Assembly: GCA_018524345.1 (NCBI GenBank)
Contig: JADQAZ010000003.1
Coordinates: 124,001 to 188,000, forward strand
Source: Harenicola maris
Lineage (GTDB): Bacteria; Pseudomonadota; Alphaproteobacteria; Rhodobacterales; Rhodobacteraceae
Length of the DNA stretch: 64,000 bases
Reading direction: 5' to 3'
Under the pieces are notes generated by a model that saw nothing but the letters and a program-made list of their open reading frames with translations, searched no databases and was not told where the DNA came from. Numbering within the stretch: position 1 is the stretch's first letter; every line of letters begins with the position of its first letter. Made by a program: the position numbers and the translations under genes. Shown here one piece after another: positions 17,956-26,353 of this stretch.

Positions 17956-18594
17956 CTATGCACGATCCGCCGGGCTTCCCGGCATAAGATCGTAGGGATG
18001 TTTCCAGCCCGGCAGCGCCGAAAGGCGCGTCAGCCAAGCGTCAATATTTGGCCAGTCCGACCGGTCAAAGCCGAAAGGTTCTGGGTAATATAGATAACCA
18101 CAGCAGGAGATATCCGCGATTGTTACGTTACGGCCAACCAGCCAATCGCGCCCCTCAAGGGCTGCGTTCAACACGCGGTAGGCGTTTTTCAGGCGGCCTT
18201 GGGTAAAGGCGATCACCTCGGCGGGGCGTTTGTCCTCGGCAAGGAAATTCATCAAAAAGCGCAGCATCCCGGCCTGCGAAGACAGCTTGTGATTGTCCCA
18301 CAGGGTCCAGCGCAGAACCTCGCGCCGTTCCTCGGGGGTGGCGCCGGTCAGCTTGCCGGTCAGATGCACGATATAATCCTGAATCGCCCCCGATTGGGTC
18401 AGCCGGTAGTCGTGTTCGGTGTCAATCATCACCGGCACCTCGCCCATGGCGTTGATCTTGGCAAATTCCTCGCTGCGGGCCTCGCCATTGAAGAAATCAA
18501 CATAGACCGGCTCCCATTCCAGCCCGCTAAGCTCAAGTGTCAGGGCGGCCTTATAGGCGTTGCCGCTTTCCCCGAAACAGTAGAGTTTGATCAT
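17956..18594 (-). CDS. Glutathione S-transferase family protein
   Basis: A 212-residue protein with an N-terminal thioredoxin-like domain (MIKLYCFGESGNAYK, GEVPVMIDTEHDYRLTQSGA with the conserved gamma-glutamyl-binding loop) and an all-helical C-terminal domain. Probably cytoplasmic and involved in detoxifying electrophilic acyl intermediates, given its position between the thiolase and the acyl-CoA dehydrogenase. Substrate unknown. Confidence 0.85.
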   Translation of the reverse strand: MIKLYCFGESGNAYKAALTLELSGLEWEPVYVDFFNGEARSEEFAKINAMGEVPVMIDTEHDYRLTQSGAIQDYIVHLTGKLTGATPEERREVLRWTLWDNHKLSSQAGMLRFLMNFLAEDKRPAEVIAFTQGRLKNAYRVLNAALEGRDWLVGRNVTIADISCCGYLYYPEPFGFDRSDWPNIDAWLTRLSALPGWKHPYDLMPGSPADRA

Positions 18595-18597
18595 AGG

Positions 18598-19152
18598 TTA
18601 TTGCCCCTGCGTGGTTATTTCCATCTTCCCCTCGGGGATGTCGATGCCGTTGAAATCCGAATATAACTCATACAACAGGCTGCGTTGCTCGCTTGTGTCA
18701 ACACGCAACAAATACCAACTGCCATTTTCCGACAGGGCGACAGTCTGGCTTTGCCCCTCAATGGTTTTGTCCTCTGTCACCATGGTAATCGAAGTCGGGA
18801 TCAAGGCATAGTCACGACTGGGCGTTGTGCCATAAACCGCCGCTTCCATATCCATGTTGAAATCCACGATCTCGACGCTGCTCATGATCTGGGCGGTCAT
18901 TTTGCCCATCTGGACCTGAAACTCCGCCATGGTCAGGCCTGCGTTCTTGGCGAAATGGGCGGCGATGCCGGGGGGCAGCATGGCAAAGACGGTTTCGTAA
19001 TCGGCGCTGTCAAAGGCCTGTGCAAAATCCGCGACAAGGGCGCTGACGAGGGGTTCGGTATCGGGGGCGCTTTGCGCCGCGGCGGGGGAGGGCAGGGCCA
19101 GCGGCAGGCAGAGCGCGGCTGCCATCGCGGCAGATCGAACCATTTGAAACAT
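18598..19152 (-). CDS. Secreted protein of unknown function
   Basis: A 184-residue protein with a signal peptide (residues about 1-27, ending PAAAQ). The mature part is alpha/beta with hydrophobic strands (VEIVDFNMDMEA, TVALSENGSWYLLRVDTSE) and could be an SnoaL-like or DUF-type fold. No motif was recognised. Its stop lies four bases before the GST start, so it is probably in the same operon. Confidence 0.6.
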   Translation of the reverse strand: MFQMVRSAAMAAALCLPLALPSPAAAQSAPDTEPLVSALVADFAQAFDSADYETVFAMLPPGIAAHFAKNAGLTMAEFQVQMGKMTAQIMSSVEIVDFNMDMEAAVYGTTPSRDYALIPTSITMVTEDKTIEGQSQTVALSENGSWYLLRVDTSEQRSLLYELYSDFNGIDIPEGKMEITTQGQ

Positions 19153-19311
19153 CGCACTCTCCGGTGTGGCCAGCTTAAGGCCTCAACCTAGGGGTTCGAC
19201 TGCGGTCAAGCAATGGAGGCAAAACCCGACCTGCCCGATGTGAACAGATGTGTAGGGCGCGCGGGGGGCAGGGCAGGCCCGCCCCCGGCGTTTGTGTGCA
19301 TAGGGTGCGGA

Positions 19312-21087
19312 TCAGAAGTGATCGGCCTCCAAACCCATGACCGTGTCTGCGCCGCTTTCGATGCGGGCAAGGTGCATCTTGGTCGCGGGCAGGTGCCGCG
19401 CGGCATAGAAACGGGCGGTGACCAGCTTGGCCTTGTAGAACTCCGCATCCCCCTCGCCAGCGGCGAGCGCCTCTTTCGCGGCAACGGCCATGCGGCCCCA
19501 CATCAGGCCAAGGCAGACATGGCCCATCATGTGCATAAAGTCATAGGAGCCGGAGAGCGCGTTGTTCGGGTTCTTCATCCCCTGCTGCATGAAATACATG
19601 CCAGCAGCCTGCAGGTCCTTGCTCGCCTCCTTGAGCGGGCCGATGATATCGGCCATGCCCTCGGCCTCGCCGTGTTCCTTGCAGAAGGATTTGATCATCT
19701 CGAAGAAGGCCATGACAGCCTTGCCGCCATTCAGCGCCAGTTTGCGGCCGACAAGGTCAAGCGCCTGCACCCCGTTGGCACCCTCGTAAATCTGGGTGAT
19801 GCGGGCGTCGCGGGCGAATTGGGACATGCCCCATTCCTCGATATAGCCATGGCCGCCATAGACCTGCTGCGCCGCGACGGCGCATTCAAAGCCCTTGTCG
19901 GTCAGGAAACCCTTGATCACGGGGGTGAGCAAGGAAACCATGTCATCGGCCAGCTCGTCGCCAGCGCGCACGTGATCGTCGATCATCGAAGCGCCCCACA
20001 TAACAAAGGCGCGCGCGCCCTCGGTAAAGCTCTTCTGATCCATCAGGTTGCGGCGGATGTCGGGATGCACGATCAGCGGATCGGCAGGGCCTTCGGGGTT
20101 TTCCGTGCCGGTGACAGCGCGGCCCTGAAGCCGGTCCTTGGCGTAGATCAGCGCGTTCTGATAGGCCACCTCGGCCTGGGCATAGCCCTGCAGGCCAACG
20201 CCGATGCGGGCCTCGTTCATCATGGTGAACATGGCGCGCATGCCCTTATGCTCGGTGCCCAGAAGGTAACCGGTGGCGCCGTCATAGTTCATCACGCAGG
20301 TGGAATTGCCGTGGATGCCCATCTTCTCTTCGATCTTGCCCACGGCCACGGCGTTGCGATCGCCAAGGGAGCCATCGTCATTGACCATGAACTTGGGCAC
20401 GATGAACAGGCTGACACCCTTGATGCCCTCGGGCCCGCCGGGGATTTTCGCCAGAACAAGGTGGATGATATTGTCGGACAGGTCATGTTCGCCCGCCGAG
20501 ATGAAAATCTTCTGGCCGGTGATCTTAAAGCTGCCGTCATCCTGCGGCTCTGCCTTGGTGCGCATCAGACCCAGATCGGTGCCGCAATGGGGCTCGGTCA
20601 GGTTCATGGTGCCGGTCCAGTCACAGCTGACCATCTTGGGCAGGTATTTGGCCTTCTGCTCGTCCGTGCCATGGGCATGGATGGCGCTATAGGCGCCATG
20701 GGTCAGGCCCTGATACATGTTGAAGGCGATATTCGCGCCGCTGAACATCTCGCCCACAGCGGTGGCAAGAACATAGGGCATGCCCTGACCGCCATATTCG
20801 GGGTCGCAATCAAGGGCGGTCCAGCCGCCCTCTTTCATCAGCTTGAAGGCCTCGTCAAAGCCGGTCGGCGTGCGAACCACGCCGTTTTCCAGCACGCAGC
20901 CTTCGGTGTCGCCCACCACATTAAGGGGGGAGAGAACCTCGGAGGCGATTTTACCCGCCTCTTCCAACACTGCTCCGGTAAAACCGGAGTCCAGATCGCT
21001 ATACCCTTCGGTTTTGCTCTCGGAAATTTTCAAAACATTGTGCAGAACAAACTGCATGTCTGCTGTTGGGGCCGTGTATTGCGGCAT
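19312..21087 (-). CDS. Acyl-CoA dehydrogenase (large FadE/DmdC-type)
   Basis: FAD-dependent first step of beta-oxidation, reducing electron-transferring flavoprotein. The 591-residue length with an extra C-terminal domain ([23 protein letters not shown]) is that of the longer acyl-CoA dehydrogenase class, which includes the DMSP enzyme DmdC. Diagnostic stretches are [19 protein letters not shown] (FAD and substrate region), [12 protein letters not shown], and [23 protein letters not shown], containing the YGGHGYI motif. Identity with DmdC is possible on length only. The MerR regulator gene lies directly upstream in the same direction. Confidence 0.9.
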   Translation of the reverse strand: MPQYTAPTADMQFVLHNVLKISESKTEGYSDLDSGFTGAVLEEAGKIASEVLSPLNVVGDTEGCVLENGVVRTPTGFDEAFKLMKEGGWTALDCDPEYGGQGMPYVLATAVGEMFSGANIAFNMYQGLTHGAYSAIHAHGTDEQKAKYLPKMVSCDWTGTMNLTEPHCGTDLGLMRTKAEPQDDGSFKITGQKIFISAGEHDLSDNIIHLVLAKIPGGPEGIKGVSLFIVPKFMVNDDGSLGDRNAVAVGKIEEKMGIHGNSTCVMNYDGATGYLLGTEHKGMRAMFTMMNEARIGVGLQGYAQAEVAYQNALIYAKDRLQGRAVTGTENPEGPADPLIVHPDIRRNLMDQKSFTEGARAFVMWGASMIDDHVRAGDELADDMVSLLTPVIKGFLTDKGFECAVAAQQVYGGHGYIEEWGMSQFARDARITQIYEGANGVQALDLVGRKLALNGGKAVMAFFEMIKSFCKEHGEAEGMADIIGPLKEASKDLQAAGMYFMQQGMKNPNNALSGSYDFMHMMGHVCLGLMWGRMAVAAKEALAAGEGDAEFYKAKLVTARFYAARHLPATKMHLARIESGADTVMGLEADHF

Positions 21088-21120
21088 CGTGTCTCTCTCC
21101 CTTTGGCAAAGGCCACCGGG

Positions 21121-21519
21121 CTATTCGGCAGCCTCTTGAATGTTTTGCGAGGCGAGAAGGTTCGCGCCCCAGTTCAGGTTTTCCCGCAGCTCCTCAATGG
21201 CTACGTTCAACTCGTCGCGTTGCGCTTCCATGGCGCTCAGGCGTTCCAGACCCATCGCATGGGTGCGGGCCATCTGCGTGGCCTGCTGGTCGCCCAGATC
21301 ATACAGATCCAAGAGCTGCCGGATGTCTTCCAAGCTGAACCCGAAACGCTTGCCGCGCAGGATAAGCTTGAGCCGGGCTTGGTCGCGCTTGGTGAAAAGG
21401 CGCTTCTGCCCCTCGCGCACCGGCGAAATCAGCTCTTTAGCCTCATAGAAGCGAAGGGTGCGCGGCGTCACTTCGTAAGCCTCGCACATCTCGCGAATGG
21501 TTAAGTAAGTCTCCGTCAT
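21121..21519 (-). CDS. MerR-family regulator upstream of the acyl-CoA dehydrogenase
   Basis: A 132-residue regulator: winged helix-turn-helix at residues 8-75 (YLTIREMCEAYEVTPRTLRFY) followed by a coiled-coil dimerisation helix. No metal-binding cysteines are present, so it resembles LiuR/AtuR-type regulators of acyl-CoA catabolism rather than metal sensors. The ATG at 21519 is preceded by GAAGGAGG; an upstream TTG-type start at 21546 is less likely. It probably controls its own promoter and the downstream dehydrogenase. Confidence 0.82.
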   Translation of the reverse strand: MTETYLTIREMCEAYEVTPRTLRFYEAKELISPVREGQKRLFTKRDQARLKLILRGKRFGFSLEDIRQLLDLYDLGDQQATQMARTHAMGLERLSAMEAQRDELNVAIEELRENLNWGANLLASQNIQEAAE

Positions 21520-21579
21520 TTTCAGTCCTCCTTCAGCAAGCTTCAACCGTGATGCCTTCGGGCAGACCCTATGCCTGAC

Positions 21580-21609
21580 ACTATAAAGCGATGGTTGACG
21601 TGAAGGTAA
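21580..21609 (-). promoter_or_regulatory. Candidate MerR-controlled promoter
   Basis: On the minus strand a -35-like TTACCT (21609-21604) and a -10-like TATAGT (21585-21580) are separated by 18 bases, and the spacer contains CACGTCAA. The overlapping stretch TTGACGTGAAGGTAAT on the plus strand matches 12 of 16 positions of the ACGT-centred palindrome reported for LiuR-type MerR regulators as I recall it. Initiation here would give a leader of about 55 bases. Confidence 0.45.
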
Positions 21610-21727
21610 TTAAAACGTGGCGTCATCACCGGGGCAGGTGAAAGCCGCCGCGGTTTTCCCCCCGAAACGGAATTTTCCTGTGTTTTCGGGGAAAGACCCC
21701 TTATTTTGCTGTGATTTTTGCTAAAAT

Positions 21728-21745
21728 GGTCAGGATTTCCTGACC
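21728..21745 (-). terminator. Hairpin downstream of the second MerR gene
   Basis: GGTCAGGA and TCCTGACC pair perfectly around a TT loop; read on the minus strand it is followed by ATTTTAG, a weak T tract. It lies 42 bases beyond the stop of the MerR gene at 21787. It could instead be a protein-binding palindrome. Confidence 0.55.
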
Positions 21746-21786
21746 AGCCCTAGGGCGCAATTGCCCTGCTGAAACGGGCGCTTTTC

Positions 21787-22155
21787 CTAGCCCGCGGATT
21801 TTGCCGTAACGTCACGCAGGCTCTGAAGGTCCTCGATCGCGGCTTCAAGCTCGTCTTTCTGGCGGCGCAGGTCTTTCAACTGGCGGTCGGCAAGCTCGAC
21901 AAAGGTCTGGGCCTGAGTCTCCGTCCCCTCGTTTTCGTAGATTTCCAGCCACTGGCGGATTTCCTCGAGAGAGAACCCCCAACGCCGCCCCCGCAGGATC
22001 AGCGTCATCCGCGCAACCTCGCGCGGGGCATAAAACCGCGAGCGCCCTTCCTTTTCAGGCTCCAGCAGTTCGATATACTCGTAATACCGCAGGGTGCGGG
22101 GTGTGACGTCAAACTTGGCGCACATCTCTTTGAAGCTGAGCTTTGCATCGGTCAT
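21787..22155 (-). CDS. Second MerR-family regulator
   Basis: A 122-residue paralogue of the regulator at 21121-21519: KEMCAKFDVTPRTLRYYEYIELLEPEKEGRSRFY is the HTH/wing and the C-terminal part is a coiled coil (LRRQKDELEAAIEDLQSL). No metal ligands. The ATG at 22155 follows AAGGGG weakly; longer upstream starts are possible but start the protein outside family length. It is separated from the first regulator by an intergenic region with the candidate promoter and one hairpin. Confidence 0.8.
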   Translation of the reverse strand: MTDAKLSFKEMCAKFDVTPRTLRYYEYIELLEPEKEGRSRFYAPREVARMTLILRGRRWGFSLEEIRQWLEIYENEGTETQAQTFVELADRQLKDLRRQKDELEAAIEDLQSLRDVTAKSAG

Positions 22156-22294
22156 GACTGTCAGGTCCCCTTTCAGCAGCAGAGGATAGGCCATGTGCGG
22201 GGGGCTTTCAATCCGCCTCATGGCGCGCAGGGCGCTTTGGGCTTGCAACGGCGCGGGCGGGCTTTGATAACATCAGGGCATCCAAGGGGGACCT

Positions 22295-22732
22295 ATGGCA
22301 GGCCAAGACAAACGAAAGTTCGCGGATCAATTCATCGCCGCTTTGCCCCATTCAAAGGCGCTGGGCATGGGGGTGGATGATCTGGGCGAGAACTGGGTGC
22401 AACTGTCGATGCCCTATGACCCGCGCTTTGTGGGTGATCCGCAAACCGGGGTGATCCACGGCGGGGCGATCTCTGCCCTGATGGACACCTGCAGCGGCGC
22501 GGCGGTTCTGATCCATCCGGACTGCGAAGGCACGGCAACCCTTGATCTGCGCATCGACTATATGCGCGCGGCCACACCCGGGCAGCGGCTGGTGGCGCGG
22601 GCGGAATGCTATCACGTCACCCGCTCGGTCGCCTTTGTGCGCGCCAAGGCGATGGATGACGACCGCGACAGCCCCGTCGCCTCGGCCACGGGGGCCTTTA
22701 CCTTTGCCCGTGCAAAAGGGGGGGCAAGCTGA
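22295..22732 (+). CDS. PaaI-type hotdog thioesterase
   Basis: A 145-residue hotdog-fold thioesterase. The substrate helix GVIHGGAISALMDTCSG and following strand TATLDLRIDYMRAA are characteristic of PaaI-like enzymes that hydrolyse aryl- or acyl-CoA. AAGGGGGA precedes the ATG. It is the first of two tandem thioesterases; TGATG couples it to the next gene. Divergent from the MerR genes. Confidence 0.85.
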   Translation: MAGQDKRKFADQFIAALPHSKALGMGVDDLGENWVQLSMPYDPRFVGDPQTGVIHGGAISALMDTCSGAAVLIHPDCEGTATLDLRIDYMRAATPGQRLVARAECYHVTRSVAFVRAKAMDDDRDSPVASATGAFTFARAKGGAS

Positions 22733-23247
22733 TGGCGAAGCAACCCGAACCGGTCCATGTGGTCAAGGAACGGCGCGACAAGGCCCTCGCCGCGCTGGTC
22801 AGCTCTGTGCCCTATGTCGGCTTTCTGGGGATCCAGTTCGAGCGGCGCGGAGACGAGCTTACCGCGACGCTGCCCTACCGCGATATGCTGATCGGCAACC
22901 CGATCCTGCCCGCCCTGCACGGCGGCGCAACAGCGGCCTTCCTTGAGGTCGCCGCGATTATCGAGCTTGGCTGGGCCAACCTCTGGGGCAAGATCGAGGG
23001 CGGCGAAATCGACCCGAGCGAGATCGAGGTACAGAACCTGCCACGCCTGCCCAAGACGATCGACTTCACCGTGGATTACCTGCGCACCGGCCTGCCGCGC
23101 GATGCCTATGCCCGCGCCCGCATCAACCGCGCGGGGCGGCGCTATGCCTCGGTGCATGTGGAGGGCTGGCAGGACAACCGCTCGCGCCTTTTCGTGCAGG
23201 CCACAGGGCACTTCCTGATGCCAGAGTCCGCTGACGGCGTCGAATGA
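22732..23247 (+). CDS. Second hotdog-fold thioesterase
   Basis: A 171-residue PaaI-like protein with the corresponding helix PALHGGATAAFLEVAAI, here with more hydrophobic residues, and the strand KTIDFTVDYLRTGLPRD. It differs enough from its neighbour to suggest a different substrate. Starts at the A of the previous stop (TGATG) and overlaps the MATE gene by four bases (ATGA), so the three genes form a unit. Confidence 0.8.
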   Translation: MAKQPEPVHVVKERRDKALAALVSSVPYVGFLGIQFERRGDELTATLPYRDMLIGNPILPALHGGATAAFLEVAAIIELGWANLWGKIEGGEIDPSEIEVQNLPRLPKTIDFTVDYLRTGLPRDAYARARINRAGRRYASVHVEGWQDNRSRLFVQATGHFLMPESADGVE

Positions 23248-24590
23248 GCGCGGAGCAGGCAGGGGAGGCGCCAAATCGCGCCATCACCCACCGCAGGGTG
23301 CTGAAGGTCGCACTGCCCATCATACTGTCCAATGCCACCGTGCCGATCCTTGGCGCAGTGGATACCGGCGTTGTCGGGCAAATGGGGCAGGCGGCCCCGA
23401 TTGGCGCGGTGGGGATCGGCGCGACGATCCTGATGGCGGTGTTCTGGATGTTCGGCTTTCTGCGCATGGGCACCGTGGGCCTTGCGGCCCAAGCCAATGG
23501 CGCGGGCAATAGGGCCGAGGTCTCGGCCATCCTGTCCCGCGCCCTGATGATCGCCGCCGCGGCGGGGGCGGTGCTGATCCTGGTGCAAATCCCGATCTAC
23601 CTCGTGGCCTTTGCCATCACCCCGGCCAGCCCGGAGGTGGAAACCCTCGCCCGCGACTACATGGCGATCCGCATCTGGTCGGCGCCAGCGGCGATTGCGG
23701 GCTATGGGCTGACGGGGTGGCTGATCGCTCTGGAACGCACCCGCGGGGTGCTGATTATCCAGCTGTGGATGAACGCGCTCAACATCGGCCTCGACCTGTG
23801 GTTCGTCCTCGGCTTCGGCTGGGGGGTAGAGGGCGTGGCATGGGCGACCTTCATCGCAGAATGGTCCGGCATGGCGCTGGGCCTCTGGCTTTGCCGCGAT
23901 GCCTTCGCCGGACCGGCATGGAGAGACTGGCCTCGCGTCTTCGACCCCACACGCCTGCGCAGGCTGGCAGAGGTCAGCACAGATATCCTGCTCCGCTCGC
24001 TGATGCTGCAGGTGGTGTTTGTGTCCTTCATCCTGATCTCCTCGATGTTCGGCGATGTCGAACTGGCGGCAAACCAGATCCTGATGCAGTTCTCTTTCAT
24101 CTCGGCCTATGCCCTCGACGGGATCACCTATGCGGTGCAGGGCATGGTGGGCGAGGCCTACGGACGCCGCGACCCGGCGCGGGTGCGCCGCGCGGTTGTG
24201 GTCTCGGGCCGGCTGGCGCTGGCGTTTATGGTGATCCTTGCAGTGGTCTTTGCCACGGCGGGCGGGCCGATGATCGACGTGATGACCAACGCGCCCGAGG
24301 TGCGCGCGGCGGCGCGGGGCTTCCTGACCTATCTGGTGCTGGCACCGCTGTTCGGTGGCGCCTCATGGATGCTGGACGGCGTCTTTATCGGGGCCACCCG
24401 CACGCGGGACATGCGCGATATGATGTTCATATCGGTGCTGATCTACGGCTGCACCGCCGCGGCCCTCGTGCCGGGGCTGGAGAACCACGGGCTGTGGATC
24501 GCCATGCTCGTCTCCTACGTCGCCCGCGCCGTCACCCTCGGCTACCGCTACCCCGCCCTAGAACGCTCCGCCGCCAAGGGCGCGCAATAA
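23244..24590 (+). CDS. MATE-family efflux transporter
   Basis: A 448-residue inner-membrane protein with about twelve membrane segments in two homologous halves, typical of NorM/DinF-type Na+ or H+ antiporters. Early motifs VLKVALPIILSNATVPILGAVDTGVVGQ fit the family start. Substrate unknown. It is the last gene of the thioesterase-thioesterase-MATE unit and is convergent with pyrD; a structured hairpin cluster separates them. Confidence 0.85.
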   Translation: MSAEQAGEAPNRAITHRRVLKVALPIILSNATVPILGAVDTGVVGQMGQAAPIGAVGIGATILMAVFWMFGFLRMGTVGLAAQANGAGNRAEVSAILSRALMIAAAAGAVLILVQIPIYLVAFAITPASPEVETLARDYMAIRIWSAPAAIAGYGLTGWLIALERTRGVLIIQLWMNALNIGLDLWFVLGFGWGVEGVAWATFIAEWSGMALGLWLCRDAFAGPAWRDWPRVFDPTRLRRLAEVSTDILLRSLMLQVVFVSFILISSMFGDVELAANQILMQFSFISAYALDGITYAVQGMVGEAYGRRDPARVRRAVVVSGRLALAFMVILAVVFATAGGPMIDVMTNAPEVRAAARGFLTYLVLAPLFGGASWMLDGVFIGATRTRDMRDMMFISVLIYGCTAAALVPGLENHGLWIAMLVSYVARAVTLGYRYPALERSAAKGAQ

Positions 24591-24595
24591 CGCAG

Positions 24596-24757
24596 AACCC
24601 CTCCCGCCCCTTTCGCGCGGCCTGCGGCCGAACGAAAGCCTTGGGCGTGGCGCTTTGCCCTTACGGGCAAAGCGCGGGGCGCCGCGTTAGTGGGATGGGG
24701 CGGGGGCGTCAGGCCGAAGGCCTGACGCCCCCGCCGGTCGACCCGGCGCAAGCCGGG
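24596..24757. repeat. Intergenic hairpin cluster (element A)
   Basis: Four hairpins in a row between convergent genes. The order is AACCCCTCCCGCCC (24596-24609), a nested hairpin 24610-24638 (CTTTCG...CGAAAG around CGGCC...GGCCG), the linker TTGGGCGTGG (24641-24650), a 10-bp hairpin with loop TTAC (24651-24674), a 17-bp hairpin with loop GAA (24699-24735) abutted by GGTCG, and CCCGGC-GCAA-GCCGGG (24742-24757). The first half of this arrangement recurs at 44679-44754 with different arm sequences. Confidence 0.7.
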
Positions 24758-24812
24758 GCGAAATATAAAGTTTTTGCGCCTCCGGCGGGGATATTGGCCG
24801 CCAATAAGAAGC

Positions 24813-25865
24813 CTAGAGCGGGTAATCCGCAGCCTTGGTGCCGATGGCTTGGCTGGCATTGGTATAGCCTGCATCGCAGAGCAGGGTGTCGAGCTCGCTC
24901 GGGATGCGCGCGGCGAGGCCGATCCCTTGATAGACCATGGCGGTGTAGAACTGCACCGCTGTTGCACCCGCCTGGATTTTCTCCAGCGCGTCCTGCGCCG
25001 ATGCCACGCCGCCGACGCCGATCAGGGGGACCTGCCCCTCTGTCAATTGATAGAGATGGGCGAGGACTTCGGTGGAGCGGGCGAAGAGCGGCGCGCCGGA
25101 GAGGCCGCCTGCTTCGCCCTTGTGGCGGCTTTCCAGCCCCTCGCGCGACAGAGTAGTGTTCGTGGCCACAAGGCCCGCGATGGGCAACTCGCGTGCGATG
25201 GCGGCGATGTCTTCAAGCTCGGCGCGGTCTAGGTCCGGCGCGATCTTGACGAAGATCGGAAGGCCCTCTGGCCGCGCCTCCAGCACATGTTCGATGATGG
25301 CGCGCAGGGCGTCCTTGCCCTGCAGATCGCGCAGGGCCTCGGTGTTGGGGGAGGAGACATTGATCGTGGCGAAATCAAGCGCGCTGCCGCAGGTCTCCAG
25401 CACGCTGGCGAAGTCCTGCGTGCGATCGGCGCTGTCCTTATTGGCCCCGAGGTTGAGGCCGATGGGCAGGTTGCGCGGGCGGGTGGCAAGGGCGGCGGCC
25501 ATGGCATCGGCGCCCTCGTTGTTAAACCCGAAGCGGTTGATCGCGGCCTGGTCCTGTTTCAGGCGGAACAGGCGCGGGCGGGGATTGCCGGGCTGCGGGC
25601 GCGGGGTGGTTGCGCCGACCTCGAGAAAACCAAAGCCTGACTGCGACAGCGGGCCGAGGGCCACGGCGTTCTTGTCGAACCCCGCCGCCAGTCCCACGGG
25701 ATTGGGCAGGGTCATCCCCGCCAGTTCGATCTCAAGACGCGGAGAGGTGATGGCGCCGGGCTGCGGGGCGAGGCCGGCGTTCAGTGCCTTGAGTGCGAGG
25801 CCATGGGCCGTTTCGGGGTCAAAGCTGCGCAGGGCCATCAGGCCCATTCGTTCCCACAGGGTCAT
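24813..25865 (-). CDS. pyrD: Dihydroorotate dehydrogenase (quinone), class 2
   Basis: Oxidises dihydroorotate to orotate in pyrimidine biosynthesis, passing electrons to quinone at the membrane. The 350-residue product has the FMN-binding [16 protein letters not shown], the class 2 catalytic serine motif [11 protein letters not shown] and the FMN phosphate region [14 protein letters not shown] near the C terminus. The N-terminal helices (residues 1-40) fit the quinone-binding part. I chose the ATG at 25865, which overlaps the DUF952 gene by four bases (ATGA) and matches the usual N terminus; the longer reading is not family-like. Confidence 0.95.
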   Translation of the reverse strand: MTLWERMGLMALRSFDPETAHGLALKALNAGLAPQPGAITSPRLEIELAGMTLPNPVGLAAGFDKNAVALGPLSQSGFGFLEVGATTPRPQPGNPRPRLFRLKQDQAAINRFGFNNEGADAMAAALATRPRNLPIGLNLGANKDSADRTQDFASVLETCGSALDFATINVSSPNTEALRDLQGKDALRAIIEHVLEARPEGLPIFVKIAPDLDRAELEDIAAIARELPIAGLVATNTTLSREGLESRHKGEAGGLSGAPLFARSTEVLAHLYQLTEGQVPLIGVGGVASAQDALEKIQAGATAVQFYTAMVYQGIGLAARIPSELDTLLCDAGYTNASQAIGTKAADYPL

Positions 25866-26200
25866 ACAACGCCTTCTGGAAAAATATGGCCCGAGGCCCC
25901 GAGGGGCAGGGATTTGTCCCATGCCACGTCTGACATGCGAAAGGGCCGATACAGATGCGGGAACAGCGCCCCGCCACGCGAGGCCTCCCATTTCAGGTCA
26001 TCGCCCATGTCATCGGCCTGTGCGGCCACAAGCACCAGATCGGAATGCTCGGCAAAATACTTGGCCGCCGTTTCGGCCACTTGGGCGGAGGTCGAAAAAT
26101 GCACATAGCCATCGGCCAGGTCGATCGGTGCGCCCAGGGTTTCGCCCTGTTGCACCATTGCGTCCCATTGGGAGCGCAGGAAAATCTTGTATATTAACAT
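25862..26200 (-). CDS. DUF952 family protein
   Basis: A 112-residue small protein of the DUF952 family (glutathione S-transferase-like fold by annotation). Typical motifs are [15 protein letters not shown] at the start, [16 protein letters not shown] (around residue 30) and [12 protein letters not shown]. Function unknown; often found near pyrD in this group. The ATG at 26200 is preferred because it begins the conserved MLIYK; a TTG twelve codons earlier is unconvincing. Confidence 0.8.
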   Translation of the reverse strand: MLIYKIFLRSQWDAMVQQGETLGAPIDLADGYVHFSTSAQVAETAAKYFAEHSDLVLVAAQADDMGDDLKWEASRGGALFPHLYRPFRMSDVAWDKSLPLGASGHIFPEGVV

Positions 26201-26245
26201 GTCAATGGTGATGCCGTGCAGGGCGGGTAAGGTCAAGAAAAAGGC

Positions 26246-26279
26246 ATGTCACAAAACTGACGTGGGGTCTGCGTAACTG
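26246..26279 (+). promoter_or_regulatory. Candidate Pho box and -10 upstream of the 5'-nucleotidase gene
   Basis: ATGTCAC-AAAA-CTGACGT (26246-26263) matches 10 of 14 positions of the two CTGTCAT repeats with an A-rich 4-bp spacer. Ten bases further lies TAACTG (26274-26279), a -10-like hexamer, the same spacing as at ppk. Confidence 0.45.
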
Positions 26280-26353
26280 CCCTCTTGGAAGGCGTTTGAC
26301 TCTGCCAAGGGCCAGCGCCAAGCTTGGAGCATCATAACAGGGGGAAATCCAAA

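Noticed and set aside
19213-21504. Long plus-strand frame opposite the acyl-CoA dehydrogenase and MerR gene
   Set aside because: Antisense to strong genes with motifs; no domain or ribosome site of its own.
21121-22155. Metal-sensing MerR regulators
   Set aside because: No cysteines in the metal-binding positions; context is acyl-CoA metabolism.
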